Source of the DNA: JACRLW01 sp050181465
GTDB lineage: Bacteria; Planctomycetota; UBA1135; UBA2386
Assembly: GCA_050181465.1 (NCBI GenBank)
Contig: JBFXDD010000012.1
Location: 52,785-116,784 of the forward strand
Direction of reading: 5' to 3'
Length of the DNA stretch: 64,000 nucleotides
Shown here: positions 27,028 to 35,623 of the stretch, piece after piece
Numbering within the stretch: the first letter of the stretch is position 1
Layout of the letters: every line of letters starts with the position of its first letter
Position numbers and translations under genes: made by a program
Notes under the pieces: model-generated
Databases searched by the model: none
The model's input: only the letters and a program-made list of their open reading frames with translations
What the model was told of the DNA's origin: nothing

Positions 27028-29573
27028 AGAGTGACGCCTGGCAACGGCAATGGGACTTGTTCCACGCGGCGCGCGATCTGTCGCCTGCCGAGCGCGCACA
27101 ATTCCTGGATCGCGAGTGCGGCGGGGATCCCGCGTTGCGCGCACGCATCGATGAGTTGCTGCGCGCAGACGCCGCAGCGAACGAGATCTTCCCCGACACC
27201 ACGGACTCGGTGCGACCACGCCGCGACGCAGAGCCGCCGACACAGATCGGCCCCTTTCGCTTGCTGCGAAAGATCGGCGAAGGCGGATTCGCAGAGGTCT
27301 GGCTCGCCGAACAGAAGGCACCCGTAGCGCGCGAGGCTGCCGTCAAGCTGCTCAAGCCGGGGATGGACAGCCGCCGTGTCGTCGCTCGGTTCGATGCGGA
27401 GCGCGACGTGCTGGCTCGCCTGCAGCACCCCGGGATCGCTCACGTTCTCGATGCTGGCCTGACCCAGACCGGTCACCCATGGTTCGCCATGGAGTTCGTC
27501 GACGGCCAACCGATCACGCGATATTGCGATGAGCATTCGCTTCCTCCCGAGGAGCGCATCGACCTGTTCCTGAGCGTGTGCGCGGCCGTTCAGCACGCCC
27601 ATGAACGCGGGATCATCCACCGCGATCTGAAGCCTTCGAACGTGCTGGTCACGACGGTCGACGGACAACCCGTCGCCAAGGTGATCGATTTCGGCATCGC
27701 GAAGGCCATCCAGAACGACGGGGTCGGCGCCACCTGGATGACCGAGGCCGGCCAGTTGCTCGGCACCCCAGGCTACATGAGCCCCGAGCAACTGCGCGCA
27801 GAGGACGTCGACACCCGAAGCGATGTGTATGCGCTGGGTGTCCTGCTGTACGAGTTGCTGGTCGGAGTTCAGCCGGTCGACACGTCGATGGTTCAGCGCG
27901 CCGGCATGGTCGCGATGATTCGCATGCTCTGCGAGAGCGATATCCCTCGACCGAGCACCAAGGTCTTCGACAAGAGCGCCGTCACCGAATCGATGCTCGA
28001 ACGCCGTCGACTCGATCGCGACAGTCTCCGCCGTCGGCTACGAGGCGATCTCGACTGGATCGTCGCACGCGCACTCGATCGGGAGCGCGGGCGACGCTAC
28101 CGCTCGCCGATCGCCCTCGCGGAGGACCTCTCGCGACATCGTCGGCACCTGCCGGTCGAAGCCGGGCCACCGTCGGTGCGATATCGCCTCGGCAAATGGG
28201 TGCAGCGCAATCGCGCCGCCGCGGTCGCGCTCGGCGCGATCTCGCTGAGCCTCGCTTTGGGTGCCGTCTGGCTCGTCCGGATCGCCCGTGCCGAGCGGAC
28301 GTTGCGCATCGAGACCGAGAGTGCCGCGAAGACTTCACGCGCGGTCATCGAGTTTCTGACCCGCGATGTACTCTCGGCGGCGGATCCACGCCAGGCCGAG
28401 CGTCCGGACATGACTGTGCGCGACGCGCTGGATCGTGCGGCGGACACCGTCGACCGACGATTCGAAGCGGAACCCGCGAGCCGCGCGGCGGTGCATGCAG
28501 CACTGGGGAACACCTTCGGCAGTCTCGGCGCGCTCGAGCGAGCGCTGCACCACCTCGAGCGCGCGGCGGACGAGTCGCGGCGGATCCACGGAGACGAGTC
28601 GCTCCTGACCGAGTCGGCGCGCAACGACCTGGCGATCGTCTACCGGCGCATGGGACGGTATGCCGACGCTGAGCGCATCCTCAAAGCTATGCTCGCTGTC
28701 CGTGAGCAGCGCCTGGGGTCGACGCATCGCGAGACCATCGCGACACGTCTCAATCTCGGCTCGATCCTCGCTCAGGCCGGTCGACCTGCCGAGGCAGAGC
28801 CGCTGATTCGCAGCGCGGTCCGGGACTTCGGCGAAGTTCTCGGCGACGACCACGGCGACACGATGTTGGCCCGCCAACATCATGTCAGTGCACTCCTCAA
28901 CTTGGATCGGAAGAGCGAGGCGGAACCACTGATCGCTCGCGTGCTGGAGCATCAGATCGCGACGCGGGGTGCGGATCACCCCTACACCATCGCTGCGCGT
29001 TCCTCATTGGCGAAGCTGCGCGAGGATCTGGGCAACGTCGACGATGCGGAGGCCGAGTATCGCGAGGTCGTCGCGTCATGCGAGCGCCGAGTTGGGGACG
29101 GCCATGTCGACACGCACGTCGCAAGAGTCAACCTCGGCGCGCTTCTCGTACGGCGTGGTCGATACGAAGCGGCAGAGTCCATTCTGAGGTCGGCGCGCGA
29201 ACGCCTCGACACGCTCCTGCCGTCGACGCACCCGAACCTGGCCTTCGCGATCCACTCGCTCGCCAAGCTCGAGATCGGCAAGGACTCGCCCGAGCAAGCG
29301 GAGCCGCTGTTCGCGGATGCCGCGGAACGCATGAACAACGCCAGCAATGCGCGCGATGCACGGCGCGCCGAGTTCGTCCTCGATCATGCGCGCTGCCTGG
29401 TAAAGCTCGGCCGTCGCGAACCCGCGATCGAGCGCCTCCACGCGGGACTCGCTGCCTGCGACGACCTTGGTGCCACCGCGAAGCGTGTTCGCCTGGCGAT
29501 CCTCGACGAGCTGATCGCTCTCGGCGATGACGTCGAGCGATGGCGACTCGAGCGCGCACGCGCCGCGCGTTGA
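27024..29573 (+). CDS. Ser/Thr protein kinase (PknB type) with TM helix and TPR tail
   Basis: This 849-aa protein starts at the overlapping GTG 27024. The kinase domain (about 73-380) has the glycine loop GEGGFAEVWLA, the VAIK-type Lys in 'AAVKLLKPGMD', catalytic HRDLKPSN (about 198) and DFG in 'VIDFGIAK', so it should be active. A short acidic N-terminal region (1-70, 'LSPAERAQFLDREC') precedes it, typical of planctomycete kinases. A membrane helix lies at about 398-415 ('VALGAISLSLALGAVW'). The remaining 430 residues are TPR units ('EAEPLIRSAVRDFGEVLGDD', 'VNLGALLVRRGRYEAAESIL'), predicted outside the cytoplasm. Translational coupling to the ECF sigma factor implies one signalling unit. Confidence 0.93.
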   Translation: MKSDAWQRQWDLFHAARDLSPAERAQFLDRECGGDPALRARIDELLRADAAANEIFPDTTDSVRPRRDAEPPTQIGPFRLLRKIGEGGFAEVWLAEQKAPVAREAAVKLLKPGMDSRRVVARFDAERDVLARLQHPGIAHVLDAGLTQTGHPWFAMEFVDGQPITRYCDEHSLPPEERIDLFLSVCAAVQHAHERGIIHRDLKPSNVLVTTVDGQPVAKVIDFGIAKAIQNDGVGATWMTEAGQLLGTPGYMSPEQLRAEDVDTRSDVYALGVLLYELLVGVQPVDTSMVQRAGMVAMIRMLCESDIPRPSTKVFDKSAVTESMLERRRLDRDSLRRRLRGDLDWIVARALDRERGRRYRSPIALAEDLSRHRRHLPVEAGPPSVRYRLGKWVQRNRAAAVALGAISLSLALGAVWLVRIARAERTLRIETESAAKTSRAVIEFLTRDVLSAADPRQAERPDMTVRDALDRAADTVDRRFEAEPASRAAVHAALGNTFGSLGALERALHHLERAADESRRIHGDESLLTESARNDLAIVYRRMGRYADAERILKAMLAVREQRLGSTHRETIATRLNLGSILAQAGRPAEAEPLIRSAVRDFGEVLGDDHGDTMLARQHHVSALLNLDRKSEAEPLIARVLEHQIATRGADHPYTIAARSSLAKLREDLGNVDDAEAEYREVVASCERRVGDGHVDTHVARVNLGALLVRRGRYEAAESILRSARERLDTLLPSTHPNLAFAIHSLAKLEIGKDSPEQAEPLFADAAERMNNASNARDARRAEFVLDHARCLVKLGRREPAIERLHAGLAACDDLGATAKRVRLAILDELIALGDDVERWRLERARAAR

Positions 29574-29598
29574 GTCCGGTTGGGCCGTTCGCGCCGCT

Positions 29599-31248
29599 TC
29601 ACCGGACCGTGTCGGTCCACACGTTGCTGAAGCGAACTGCTCCGTTGGGCTCCGTGTGCAGGGATTGCGCGAAGAGCTGCAAGCCGGCCAGGCCGGGAAA
29701 AGACGGAATCGGAACATCCAAGCTGTGCGTGCGGCTATCGCCGATCGCAAGAATCTGCGGCCACACGAAGAGCGAGGACGGATCAAGTCCGAGCTTGCCG
29801 AACGGAGGCAGACGAAGCTGGCTACTGCCCAACGAGAGCATCACCAGTGCCGAGCTACCGCTGTCCCCGAATACCGCCAGACGCCAGCTACCACCCACCG
29901 CCGGTGCGGTCGGGGAATGCAACTGCCGAGTGGTGTTCACCAAGTAGCGCGTTCGGCAGATCGCGAAGCCGGTGGTCTGCGCACCGCCGTCATGGATCAA
30001 CGCATCCAGGTCGTCGTCGTCATCGAAGTCGGCGATGGCGACACTGATCACGCCACCGTTCGTGCGCGGCTGAAACTCCGTGTTCGCATCGTCCAGGGTG
30101 AAGTGGCCGCTGCCATCATTGAACAGCAGCTGCTCACCGCCTTGGAACGCCATAGATATGCTAAACAACACACATAGCATATCTACGTCACCATCGCCGT
30201 CAAAGTCGCCGAAGCTCAGGTTCGCATCGCTGAGACTCCGTTGATCCACGTGCGACAAGGAGACATCCCGAAAGCGTCCACTTCCGTCATTCAGGAAGAG
30301 GTTGATCGGACGACGGGCGTAGGCTGCCCCGGCAGCGATATCGAGATCACCATCCCCGTCGACGTCACCGATCGCTACGGACACCGTCGCGTAGGGGAGA
30401 TTCCTGGGCGTGAAGTGAGTGCTGCTGCCGCTCACAAAGTTGCCGGCGCCATCGTTCCACCACAGCGAGATACCGCCATAGATGCCGTTGCCGACGAGAT
30501 CCCGATCTCCGTCTTGGTCCAGGTCGGCGGAGAACAGATGGCCCTGCGCGCTCACCTGCACCGCTTGATCGACGGGCGTAGCTCCCGGATCGAAGATGAA
30601 GACCCCGGCCCCATCATTCCGGAGGATCCTCAAAGAGCGATCCCGGAGCGTCATCCCTCCGGACAAGGCGAGATCCGGATCGCCGTCACCATCGAAGTCC
30701 GCCAGACAAGATGCCCAGCTACTCAGATAAGGGTAGCTCACGTGATCCGGCAGTCGACTCCCGCTCTCGTCGGTGAAGTGCGCCGTGCCATCGTTGATGT
30801 AGACGATCCCTTGGTGCCAGCGTGGCGGATACGAGGACCCAACGGTACCAGTCACCAGGTCTAGGTCACCGTCACCATCGATGTCGCCAGCGTCCATGTT
30901 CCAACTTCCTCGATCGGTAGGCGACGGCGCTGAGATGCGTCCCGGCGTACCCTCCGAAAAGCGACCAAAGCTGTCGTTCAGGAACAACCTGGTCTGCCGC
31001 GTCACGTGCGGCGCTGCGACCACATCGAGATCGCCATCTCCGTCGATGTCCACCACCCGCAGATACATGCTCACGTCGCATGGTGGAGAACTCAACGGCA
31101 GCGGCGAAAAAGGCATCTTCAGGTTGTCGAACTCCCGCATGCGCACCGGCCGCGGCATCGCCGCGGCCGACTGCGCCTCTACGGGCTGAACCACCATCGC
31201 GATCGACGCCGCACAAGTCAGCGCAAGCCCCAGGCGTCCGATTCTCAT
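29599..31248 (-). CDS. secreted FG-GAP/VCBS beta-propeller protein
   Basis: This is a 549-aa protein. A signal peptide (MRIGRLGLALTCAASIAMVV to QPVEA) is followed by at least six repeats carrying the calcium-type loop DxDGDGDLD ('VVDIDGDGDLDVVAAPHVTR', 'DIDGDGDLDLVTGTV', 'DLDQDGDRDLVG', 'DVDGDGDLDIAAGA', 'DFDGDGDVDMLCV'), the VCBS/FG-GAP blade of an integrin-like seven-bladed propeller. The last 100 residues ('LFAQSLHTEPNGAVRFSNVW') form a module shared with the proteins at 41482 and 58395. It is exported and possibly surface-bound. Its ATG overlaps the stop of the upstream beta-helix gene (ATGA, 31245-31248), so its translation may depend on that gene being read through. An AT-rich palindrome lies inside it at 30153-30185. 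Confidence 0.9.
   Translation of the reverse strand: MRIGRLGLALTCAASIAMVVQPVEAQSAAAMPRPVRMREFDNLKMPFSPLPLSSPPCDVSMYLRVVDIDGDGDLDVVAAPHVTRQTRLFLNDSFGRFSEGTPGRISAPSPTDRGSWNMDAGDIDGDGDLDLVTGTVGSSYPPRWHQGIVYINDGTAHFTDESGSRLPDHVSYPYLSSWASCLADFDGDGDPDLALSGGMTLRDRSLRILRNDGAGVFIFDPGATPVDQAVQVSAQGHLFSADLDQDGDRDLVGNGIYGGISLWWNDGAGNFVSGSSTHFTPRNLPYATVSVAIGDVDGDGDLDIAAGAAYARRPINLFLNDGSGRFRDVSLSHVDQRSLSDANLSFGDFDGDGDVDMLCVLFSISMAFQGGEQLLFNDGSGHFTLDDANTEFQPRTNGGVISVAIADFDDDDDLDALIHDGGAQTTGFAICRTRYLVNTTRQLHSPTAPAVGGSWRLAVFGDSGSSALVMLSLGSSQLRLPPFGKLGLDPSSLFVWPQILAIGDSRTHSLDVPIPSFPGLAGLQLFAQSLHTEPNGAVRFSNVWTDTVR
30153..30185. repeat. AT-rich perfect inverted repeat inside the FG-GAP gene
   Basis: TAGATATGCTA (30153-30163) and TAGCATATCTA (30175-30185) are perfect 11-bp inverted repeats around an 11-base AT-rich spacer. 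The 33 bp are strikingly AT-rich within GC-rich coding sequence. The repeat falls in a blade of the FG-GAP protein and encodes the poorly matching stretch after 'DGDVDM'. It could form a stem-loop or be a binding site; function is unknown. Confidence 0.7.
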
Positions 31249-34050
31249 CGCCGCCTCCGCGCCCCTTCGAGCCTCAGCGTTTCACGCACAAGCTCGGCGC
31301 GGCGCTCCAGCTCTGAGGAGCCCAAGTTGGAGATGGGCATCTCGTTCTCCGGATCCAGGACATCGCCTTGGACCACAAGGATCGTTTGCAAGTTGTTCAC
31401 GGGTCGGACACCGAAAGTGCTTTGCCACAGGGTCGAATCGGGATCGAAGATCTCGAAGTTCTGCCTATAGCCGTAGTAGTCCTGGGCCGGGATCGTAACG
31501 GCAGAGAATCCGACCGAGAGACCGTCACTTCCTACTTGATACATGAAGGTCGGAGAGCCCCAGAACCCGATCGGGTGAGCCGGTGCCGCGCGGAAGAGGA
31601 AGGAACTTGGAAAGGCGCCCTGAGCCGGGTCGGCGAAGATGGTCAGCGGCGGATTCACGGTCCCCTGGCGAAGATTCGAGGTGGCACCACCCGTCGCGGC
31701 ACGTACGTAGTGGAGGGAGTTGTCGTTCACATTCGGCGCTGACGCCGGATCGACCTGCGAGTACCACGCGTTCACCTGAAACGCATCCTTGCGAGTCAAC
31801 GGTAGGAACGGGTGGATGAACGAGAATTCCGAGTAGTCGACCGCACGACCGACCATGATCGGCCCAACAGCGATGTCGTCGAGTAGGTGCGGACCGATGT
31901 CGCTGACCCTCGTTCTGGGAAAATGGGGATACGGACTGAAGCCGAGAGTCCAGAGCGGGTCGACCAAGCCATGGCGAACCGTCACGTCGAACAGGCTGCC
32001 CGCGATCGCGTCATGCTGTCCACTCGTGTAGGCAAAGGGCAAAGCGGGATCCGAGCCCGCACGGAAGGGATTATGCCATTCACCCAACTGTGCGAACCAC
32101 TCGGGGCGGGCCCAATTCGGTCCGGAGCCCGAATAGCCGGGAGGCAACATAGGAGCCTCGTCGTGTCGGAGATTGAACTGCGGTGCGATGTAACTGATGC
32201 CCGGGATGGCGATGTTGAGGAAGTACATCCGCTCGTTGTTTTGGATCGTCGCGGTATTCGGCGCGATCGATGCGTGCGGACGGCTCAGGATTCGGGTTCC
32301 GTCCAGGTACCCGCTGATGATCAGCTCGCCGAGTTCGTCAGCACCCAGGTCGATGGTCGACAGGCAACGCGAGCCGAAGGTCGCCGTCTGCCCATTGCGA
32401 CGTGCCGCCTCGCGAGGGTTACCGAAACCCTCGCAATCCCAATCGAAGCCATGGAACACCGCATCATGGTCGCTTCCCAGTCCCGGTGGAGCCGAGATCA
32501 CTTGAACACCGAACTGAGGAACTCCGCCGGGGATGGTCAACACGTTCGTGAAACGCCATGCCCCGTTGGCAAGACTCAGGCCGGTGTTCACCGCCGGCGT
32601 TGCTTCGAAGAATGTGCTATCCGCGGCACGTCGCACCGTGGGCGCAAGTCGGAAGTCGTGGGGCGCAGCGTTCTTTCCGGCCAGTCGGAGGACGTCGTTT
32701 ACGAAGAATGCACCCCGCGTCTGGGTGGGGACACCGGACGTGGTGTAGGAACCTGTCCAGGTGCTCAGGTCCACGATAGGCGCTTGGAACTGTGTCGAGA
32801 CCCCCGCAGCGAACCCGCGCGGCAGCGCCCCTGCCGGCCCATAGCCGAACAGCGTTGTATTGACGCCCGCGGGGTCATAGCCGTTGCAGTTCAACCCAGT
32901 CCCTCCGCCACAGCCGGGAAGAGCGCCGGCCACCGCAACCAATAGGTCCTCGCCGCGCACTCCTTCCATGCACGATGGAACCGACCCTGGAATCGCGATC
33001 CCTGTGAGCCATGGTGGCAAGCCAGGTCCGATGGGTGCGACTCGATCGATGAGGTTGTTGTGGATGATCGGTTCGGCCCAGCCCTCGCCCAGACTGTTGC
33101 TCATGTAGATCCCACACTGGTTCCATGCCAGTGTGTTGTTGACGATCTGCGGTCGATGCAGATTCGCGCCACTGAGGCCGTTGCACCAAACGGCGATCCC
33201 GACCCAGTTGGCGTAGAGAAAGCAATTCGTGAGCCTAGGCGAGCAGCGCGGCTGATTGTCGCGGACCTCCCCGATCAGCACTCCGGCACCGAAGATGCTC
33301 GAGTTCGCGCCACCCCTACACCCTCGAATGGACACGGAATCGATGAAGCTCCTCGAGTAGTCGCGTCCACCGAATGGGAAACCCAGCGGCGAGCGGAACC
33401 AGAACGCGGTCTGCTGATGGCCGAAGGGCAGCAAGCCCGGGTTCTCGTAGCCGCGTGCGTCGAAGATGGTGTCCAGCGCCGAGGTGCCCTGGATCGAAAC
33501 CGCCTGTGGCATTTCTATCGGGAACACCTCGCCGTTCCACGGTAAGCCCGATGCAGCATCGAACTCCTCCACGCCCATGTCAGTTCGCCGTGGTCCATAG
33601 AGACCCGGCAGACAATGGATGACGAAGAACGCAAGGCGCTGGCCATTGTTGACGAAGCGACTCGCCATCGGCTGGTCTGCTCCCAGCCCGATCGCATATT
33701 GGATCGCGCCGTTGGGGCCGGACAGGGTCTTGAAGGTGTACGGCGCGTGCTGGACGAACCCCTGGATGCCGGCGAAGAATTGCGGATGGGTGTCCAAGGG
33801 ACGGACCGCGCCAGGGTTGAAGGACGGGTTGAGCGCCGTCGCCTGCGCGTTGTCGCCGTTGACAGGGTCAACGTGGATGTTGAAGACTCGATCGACCGGC
33901 GCGCCCTGCGCCGTGAGATCAGCGACACTCAGCAGCGCCGCCAAGGCTACTGCGGTGACCGCGAGAGGAGACCGGGCCTCTCCTCTCCTCTCCTCTCCTC
34001 TCCTCTCCTCTCCTCTCCTCTCCGCATCGCTCGATTGAGTAACTCGCCAT
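31245..34050 (-). CDS. secreted beta-helix protein, out of frame at a 5' pentanucleotide repeat
   Basis: The start best supported is ATG 34050: AAGGAG lies 8 bases upstream. From it MASYSIERC runs into three GEERR repeats encoded by the GGAGA tract, then shifts to a stop at 33919. The rest of the protein lies one frame away: 'RSPLAVTAVALAALLSVADL' (signal-peptide core), then about 890 residues to the stop at 31245. That part contains right-handed beta-helix-like turns ('NCFLYANWVGIAVWCNG', 'IVNNTLAWNQCGIYMSN', 'PIIHNNLID') typical of exported PbH1/DUF1565-type proteins. Frame arithmetic shows one more GGAGA, or two fewer, would join start and body. The body frame also stays open to 34250 upstream, but without a ribosome site or sensible N-terminus. 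Its stop overlaps the FG-GAP gene start. Confidence 0.75.
33977..34023 (-). repeat. GGAGA pentanucleotide tract (nine units plus GG)
   Basis: On the minus strand the 47 bp read GGAGA repeated nine times, then GG, without a mismatch. The tract starts 28 bases into the coding sequence that begins at ATG 34050 and ends just before the signal-peptide core. Five is not a multiple of three, so each unit gained or lost changes the frame. Such tracts expand and contract by slipped-strand mispairing in known phase-variable genes. With nine units the frame is closed; seven, ten or thirteen would open it. Confidence 0.92.
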
Positions 34051-34058
34051 TTGCAGGT

Positions 34059-34064
34059 CTCCTT
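34059..34064 (-). promoter_or_regulatory. Shine-Dalgarno AAGGAG deciding the start at 34050
   Basis: AAGGAG on the minus strand, followed by the 8-base spacer ACCTGCAA and ATG at 34050, is a near-ideal ribosome site. Neither the second nearby ATG (34027) nor the distant in-frame start at 34250 has one. This fixes the translation start upstream of the repeat tract and hence the out-of-frame reading. Confidence 0.8.
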
Positions 34065-34332
34065 GATTCTTCCGTGATCTTCCTTGGGTTGCAGCGGCGC
34101 CACGACGGATCCCCGTGATCCGACATGAAGTTCGTCGTCCGACAGCTCCACACGCCGTACTCGAGTTGGCTCGAGCGCAGACTGCTCCAGGACACCGTCG
34201 CGAAACCACTTCTTCCGGTGGTCCGCGGCGGGCATCCCGGCGCGGTGCACGAGAAACCTTTGCCACTTCGGGTCCTATGCTGCCGGTGGTCGGCTTCCTG
34301 TCAAGCCCCCTCCTGCGCTCGGTGGTCGCGCC

Positions 34333-35421
34333 TCAACGCCCAAGCTTCGGCAGCACCCCGTCGCGCAAGAGCGCCTCGCTCACCCGCGCCGCCATGGCCG
34401 CGCAGCCCGCGTCGCGGAAGTGCACGGAGTCGTTGTAGTGCTCGGCATCGGCCGGAATGCGCTCTTCACCTTCGATCAGCAACGCACCGGTGCGCTGCGC
34501 CGCGCGGCGGATCGCTGCGTTGTAGGCGGCAACCCCTTCGAGGATGCCGTCGGCGGTCATGAACGGCATGTAATAGAAGCTGCTCTTGCACGCCTCCTGG
34601 CGCGCAGCCTGATCCTGCTCCGCGCGAACTCGATGCGCAAAGGTGGCCACCGCCACCAGCGGAGTCGACTTCTTCACCTCTTCGATCAGTGCGACCAACC
34701 GGTCCTCGAAGCGCTTGGCACCGTTCTCGGCATCGTAGTCGTGCTTCGTCGCCACCTCGGCGGAGTTGCCTTCGGAGCGCATCTTCAGCAACACGTTCTT
34801 CTTGACGATCGACCACAACATCGAGTGGTCCTCGAGCCAATCCTTCGACGGCCCCTTCCAGACTCCCGCGGCCTTCGCGCTCTCGCCGGCATCCTTCGTC
34901 AGATCGTTGATCAGGTGGTAGATCACGACGACATCCGGCGCCGTCGCCAGGAGTCGATGTCGGAAGTTGCGCACGGAGTGCTCGATCGAATAGCCGCCCA
35001 CCGCGGCATTGACGAAATCCACCGCGCGATCGGGATGAGCCTTGGCAACCGCCGCCGCAACCAGCGCCGGCCACGTCCTGTCGTTGCCGCTGGCCTCCGC
35101 GCAGTAGGTGGTGGAACCGCCGAGGAAACCGAGCCGCAGCGCGCCGGCCGGCTTCGGCATCACCAGCTCCGGATTGCGGAAGCCGCGCGAGTCGATCTCG
35201 ATGCTGCCATTGCGGCCGGACGGCGGAACGGACAGTCCCGAGGCCTCATCGACCCGGAAGGTGTAGATTTCGCCGAAGCTTCCGTACTTCCACCAGTGCC
35301 GAACACGAATCAGCCCTTCGGCGAGGAGCACGGCTCCGGCTAGGGCGATGGTCACGGCCAGCAACCGCCGAAGGACGGAACGGCGGAGCGGCGGCGGCGG
35401 AACCTTTGGCGGCGTGGACAT
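34333..35421 (-). CDS. membrane-anchored SGNH/GDSL-type hydrolase
   Basis: This 362-aa protein starts at ATG 35421; the frame upstream is antisense to the GCS2 gene. After a Pro-rich, basic N-terminus a single membrane helix ('LLAVTIALAGAVLLAEGLIR') anchors it. The SGNH fold is shown by 'LRLGFLGGSTTYCAE' (block I, catalytic Ser in GGST), 'VNAAVGGYSIEHS' (block II Gly region), 'VVVIYHLINDLTK' (block III Asn) and 'HYNDSVHFRDAG' (block V DxxH with catalytic Asp/His). Members are esterases, lipases or O-acyl transfer/removal enzymes acting on glycans. The active site should face the periplasm. The substrate is unknown. Confidence 0.85.
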   Translation of the reverse strand: MSTPPKVPPPPLRRSVLRRLLAVTIALAGAVLLAEGLIRVRHWWKYGSFGEIYTFRVDEASGLSVPPSGRNGSIEIDSRGFRNPELVMPKPAGALRLGFLGGSTTYCAEASGNDRTWPALVAAAVAKAHPDRAVDFVNAAVGGYSIEHSVRNFRHRLLATAPDVVVIYHLINDLTKDAGESAKAAGVWKGPSKDWLEDHSMLWSIVKKNVLLKMRSEGNSAEVATKHDYDAENGAKRFEDRLVALIEEVKKSTPLVAVATFAHRVRAEQDQAARQEACKSSFYYMPFMTADGILEGVAAYNAAIRRAAQRTGALLIEGEERIPADAEHYNDSVHFRDAGCAAMAARVSEALLRDGVLPKLGR

Positions 35422-35623
35422 GCGGCGGGGAATGGTAACTGCGCCGCCTCGCCGAGGACCCAGCCAGCGCGGTGGCATTTTCGAAGCGAGACCCGAGAGC
35501 GTCTGCAGCGCCTGACGACCCCGCACGCCCCTGGTCCCGTCGCACCCGCAGCTTGGGAGTTGCGCCGCACGCCCCTGGCCCGACCGCGGATCGGCTCCTA
35601 CACTCCCAGCCCCTCGCGCTCTC

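Noticed and set aside
33977..34023. Pentanucleotide tract as a CRISPR or terminator
   Set aside because: No spacers, units of 5 bp, and no stem; it is a microsatellite in coding sequence.
34051..34250. Start of the beta-helix protein at 34250, giving a 1001-aa product already in frame
   Set aside because: No ribosome site, no signal-like N-terminus, and the upstream 65 residues read as non-coding; ATG 34050 has a near-ideal AAGGAG. It remains the main alternative to the phase-off reading.
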